Assembly: GCF_020740795.1 (NCBI RefSeq)
Contig: NC_067282.1
Location: 173,506,274 to 173,570,273 of the forward strand
From: Apus apus
Taxonomy: Eukaryota > Chordata > Aves > Apodiformes > Apodidae
Direction: 5' to 3'
Length of the DNA: 64,000 bases
Shown here: piece by piece, positions 60,201 to 64,000 of the stretch
Layout: each line of letters opens with the position of its first letter
Position numbering within the stretch: the stretch's first letter is position 1
The notes under the pieces: generated by a model
Seen by the model: the letters and a program-made list of their open reading frames with translations, nothing else
Database searches by the model: none
What the model was told of the DNA's origin: nothing
Position numbers and translations under genes: made by a program

Positions 60201-63200
60201 CTGCTGTGATTTATTTTTACTGCTTTGTGTCAATGTTAAAAAAGCTCCTTAACACTTTTGGAACAAGTGAAGATGTGATAAAAAGAATGGCAGTTTTTTC
60301 CTAATAAGCTGTCATTATCTAAGTAACTGTAAATGTTGTGCTATCGCTTTGGTACAATTTCAGATACTACAAAACAGACATTATTTTGCTATGTGATTTT
60401 TAAATCTTCCTCTAGCTTTTGTAAATACATCTGTCAGGTTACAATTTACCTGCGGATACCCAGGAAATTTTATTTTTTAAGCCTTCAAACTTTGAAAAAT
60501 AATAATTTCAAACACTATCTTCTGTTTCATGTAACATCAATTACCTTAACAGAATTATCCTGGTAAAAATACCTGATTTTAACACCAAGAATACATTTCC
60601 TACTATGGTTTATGCCAATGTTGGGGGAATTAAATTCTTAATGTATGAATGAACATGACACAAGAAATATGCCTGAGAAAAAGAAGCCATGAAATACTAA
60701 ATGCAAACTTAACGACCCCAAAATTAGAAGTAAGTTCAGTTAGGCAGCTATCAAAATTTACCCTTGTGCTGACAGCTGTCAGTCCAAAACTTTTTTTTTT
60801 CTTCTTTTTAAGAAAAGAGACAAGGCTGAGCTCTCTATTTTCCTATCTGGACCCTTAGAAATAGCAGCTATCATGCTTCTGTTGTTAGAGCTCCCATTAG
60901 GGACTCCTAGTGCTCAAAGGGAGAGCGACTCACCCTTCATCTACCTTCCATCATGTCCAGGGAGGTTAATAAAATACAGCATTTCCAAACTTGTTGGGGT
61001 TTTTTTGAATTTTGTTTTATTTTCCATTAGAGATTTTGGGTTGTTCTTTGAGAACTGGATACCTCTTCAGGTGAAAATAAAACCAAATTCACTTTGCTAT
61101 GCCTGAGGAGTGACAAAGTACAGGAAAAGTCTGTTTATGTTGAGTACTATTCAGAAACTTGAATAGGAGCTGGGTAGAGCCTCTCAATTTAAATGTCCAG
61201 GCAGATGTCAGAGGTGAAAGTAACAGCTATGCTACTAAATAGTATAGGCTTGAGACTGCTCTTTGCCTTCCAGCCAGATGACACTAGAAGTTGACATTTC
61301 AGTTCCCTCCCTCTGTCCAGTAGCTTGGTTACACGCAGACTGCCATTGCCAGCTCTATTCTGTGCTGTCCTGGGACAGTGCAAGTTACGGTGCTTGCACC
61401 AAAATCATGCCAGCAGCCACACTTCCTTTCTAACAGCACCTATTCCCTGCTACTGTTTCAGTAAAGTAGATTTATAGAGATAGTCCTAGAGACCCAAGCT
61501 ACAGGACAGGCCCTGAGCTCTTCTCGTGGTAATGTAAATCCCACTGCCATAAATGCCATAAATGAACATCTGACTGGGAATTCTCCTAGGTGATAGGATG
61601 GATAAATGTCAAGTAACCAGGGCAGTTGTCAGACCTTTTTTTGCTTTCCTTTAATTTATCTTTTAAATAAAATTCTTATCTCTTGACAAAAAAATCCCTT
61701 ATTCGTAAGAATCACTCAACAAAAGAAGAATGGGTTGTGTCTGGAAAAGTCTTTTCTGTCTTTCAACCATTAGGATTTGGAAAAGGACAGCTTATTCAGA
61801 AGCTTATTTTTTCCTCATTTTAAATTTCTTATCTCAGTCCATAGCTCCAGTTGCTAGCAAAACTGTATCAGTGATACTGCATCAAAAAAAGAGAAGATTG
61901 ACTTTCAATTTCTATTTCTTTTGTGGCTATACAATGTGTTTCTTTTAAAGTAAGCTTATTTTCACTTGAATTTCTTGAATTACATAAACTGCTTTCTTAG
62001 AAAGGAAACCACAGCACTATTGATCATGAAGGTGGTTATTTGCGTGAAGATTATATGAACTCAAAAGTTACATTTTGAGATGTCAGTTTACAACCATTGT
62101 TGGGAGTCTGCTTTAAGTAATTTGGGTAAGTGCAGAAATCTTTCTGCACACTCACTGTAGAGGTGATAATGTGTGGTGTTCGGAAGGGGTGCTGCTAGAA
62201 GAGTGACGGATGTGAAAATTAGCTGTTCTGAAAAGTGTTGCAGATTGTGAACTGGCAGTATGCACGGGACAAACGGGTTGCTTGGTACTAACCTCCTACA
62301 ACAAAATTTCATAGAATTGAGTTCTATTAATATGTAGGAAAAAAATGTTTTGGTTTGTTTTGTTGGGGTTTTTTTGGGCTTTTGCTTTTTTTAATTTAGA
62401 CCACTTTGCTCAATGTTTTTGATGTTGCATCTTAAAAAAAAAATAATAAAAAAAAGTAATCCAATACAACTGTGAAAAATTCAAAAGATACTTTGATTAT
62501 TCTGCCATGGACATTTATTTTCAACCTGATCATTATTTTCCAAAGTGCAGGGAGAAGAGAGATGTTTTATAAGGAAAAGAGAAGAAATGTCTTTATGTTA
62601 AAGAGTTTTTCTTTCTTTCTTCTGTTTTGACACTGATTAAAAAAAATATTTTCACAACACTTGCACTGATAATGAGCCTAAATCTGTCACTCACAGTCAT
62701 GCTATTTTCCAGATTAATGAAGGAAAGCAACGTCTGGTCCTTAAGGAAGATATAATCAGTTTTGTTCCTGAAAGTTTATTGAGTTTTGCTCTATCTGTGA
62801 TAAAAAAACCTTAAACTCTCATCCTGGGGTATATTCCTAATATCTCTCATTTTAAAGTAAGTGTAAACAAACCTATAATTTTTATTTATCTATGTATTTG
62901 TAGATCCATGTACTTATTTAAATAATATATTCATTATTAGAGTCTCTTAAAAAGGAAAAAAGAAGGATCTTCTGATCATGACTGAAAGTTGCAAAATAAA
63001 CCAGGAGGGTTTCAGTAAATAAATTAGTATCTGCATACATTTCTTGATTAAATGAATCTTGCTAAAAGCACCAGATGCAGAAAAGAAAAGACTAATTGTC
63101 CCCATAAGGAAATGGTTGACATACTGATTATACTGAACCACTGCTCTTAGTGGGAGTTTTGTGAAAATTGTTTGTTCCTGAATTTTCCTTCCACTGCGAA

Positions 63201-64000
63201 AATGTTCTTTCATTGTAATATTTGATATGCAATTATTTTATCTATTTATATACATCTAATTTGCCCCAGGAAAATGTCTCTTATTGTAATCTGGGTTTTT
63301 TATAGTATGCACGTGATTTTTCTATGAACAATATTGATTAGGCTAATATTGGTGGCTTTTAATTTTAAAGCTCTAAGCAATGTCTAATTTGTCTCCATTA
63401 GTCATAATTTTTGATACATGAACTTTCTTCTAATTGCCACTGAATGTCTTTTGCAACCTCATAGGACTTTATAAATAATGTCTGAAAAATACAAAGTTCT
63501 TCAGCTCCTGGAAGTCGTGAAACGTTAAAGACATAGCAGAGATTCATAAAATGGTATATGACTAAATACTTGTAACTAAAAAAAACACCACAAGCCTCTA
63601 ACAAGACCTAGTTGAGCAGTGTGAATATAAGAAGCAATTTCCCATTGCTAAAAATATTTAGATTTAAAAAAAATCAAAATATGTATCTTTGGCATGTCAT
63701 GCACTTTAATTCATGTAATTGGAACAGAAAAGAAAATATAAATAACTATCAGGAGACTTATTGAATGTGCCTGTCATCTTCTTTATGACACAGAAAAAAA
63801 TTAAACACCACGAATATATTTTCAACATTCAGAAAACAGCCTGATTTTGGTTATAGATTTTAGCTTGGCATCTGTGTTAGTTCTGTTCAAATACTTAAGA
63901 GTACTCCTGAAGAGTAAGAAGGTAAGATTGCTCTTTTAGTACCTCTGTGCTTCTTATAGCCATTTTGTCACATCTTAGTATATAAGGATTTTTGTTCTCC
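57293..64000. other. Intergenic to window end, no supportable gene
   Basis: The longest frame is 123 codons (57431-57802) without recognised sequence. The rest is AT-rich with homopolymer runs (poly-A near 58776, T/G-rich near 62345-62390). The AT-rich 63200-63420 section is lightly suggestive of a conserved noncoding element, but nothing in this stretch is firm. Confidence 0.5.

Overview
The window reads as bird nuclear DNA. Its repeats are almost all CR1 non-LTR retrotransposon fragments, the main avian repeat. Their 3' tails carry the typical avian 'TTCCAACC...ATTCTATG' signature. There is also an endogenous-retrovirus LTR of a kind I associate with songbirds and other Neoaves. The coding genes are vertebrate, with GT-AG introns. 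I cannot name the species.

Two protein-coding genes are present and both are complete. ATP23 (mitochondrial inner membrane protease/assembly factor, also called XRCC6BP1) lies on the minus strand in six coding exons between 13407 and 19132 and encodes 244 aa. RPAP3 (RNA polymerase II-associated protein 3, a TPR co-chaperone of the R2TP/PAQosome) lies on the plus strand. It has a noncoding first exon ending at 19408 and sixteen coding exons between 20871 and 35208, encoding 666 aa. The two genes are head to head and share one CpG island (about 18720-19720), with a palindromic NRF-1-type site between them. I rebuilt every exon by joining phases across splice sites, and both proteins come out at the length expected for the family with no frameshift or internal stop.

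Layout: 1-1440, two CR1 copies head to head; 1441-13076, gene-poor with two CR1 fragments; 13077-19132, ATP23, with an antisense ERV LTR (about 15490-16523) in intron 4; 19133-19440, shared promoter; 19280-35608, RPAP3, with CR1 pieces in introns 1 and 14; 35609-64000, no gene that I can support. That last stretch holds CR1 fragments, a probable second ERV LTR split by a nested CR1 (about 47250-48146), and an unclassified inverted repeat of about 740 bp (about 51023-51760).

The genes share a promoter but not an obvious pathway: ATP23 acts in the mitochondrial intermembrane space, and RPAP3 in cytosolic/nuclear HSP90-dependent complex assembly. I found no sign of a novel multi-gene system. The points most worth a second look are the shared promoter, the repeated three-exon TPR cassette in RPAP3, the inverted repeat near 51.4 kb, and the LTR with an internal array of about 46 bp units.
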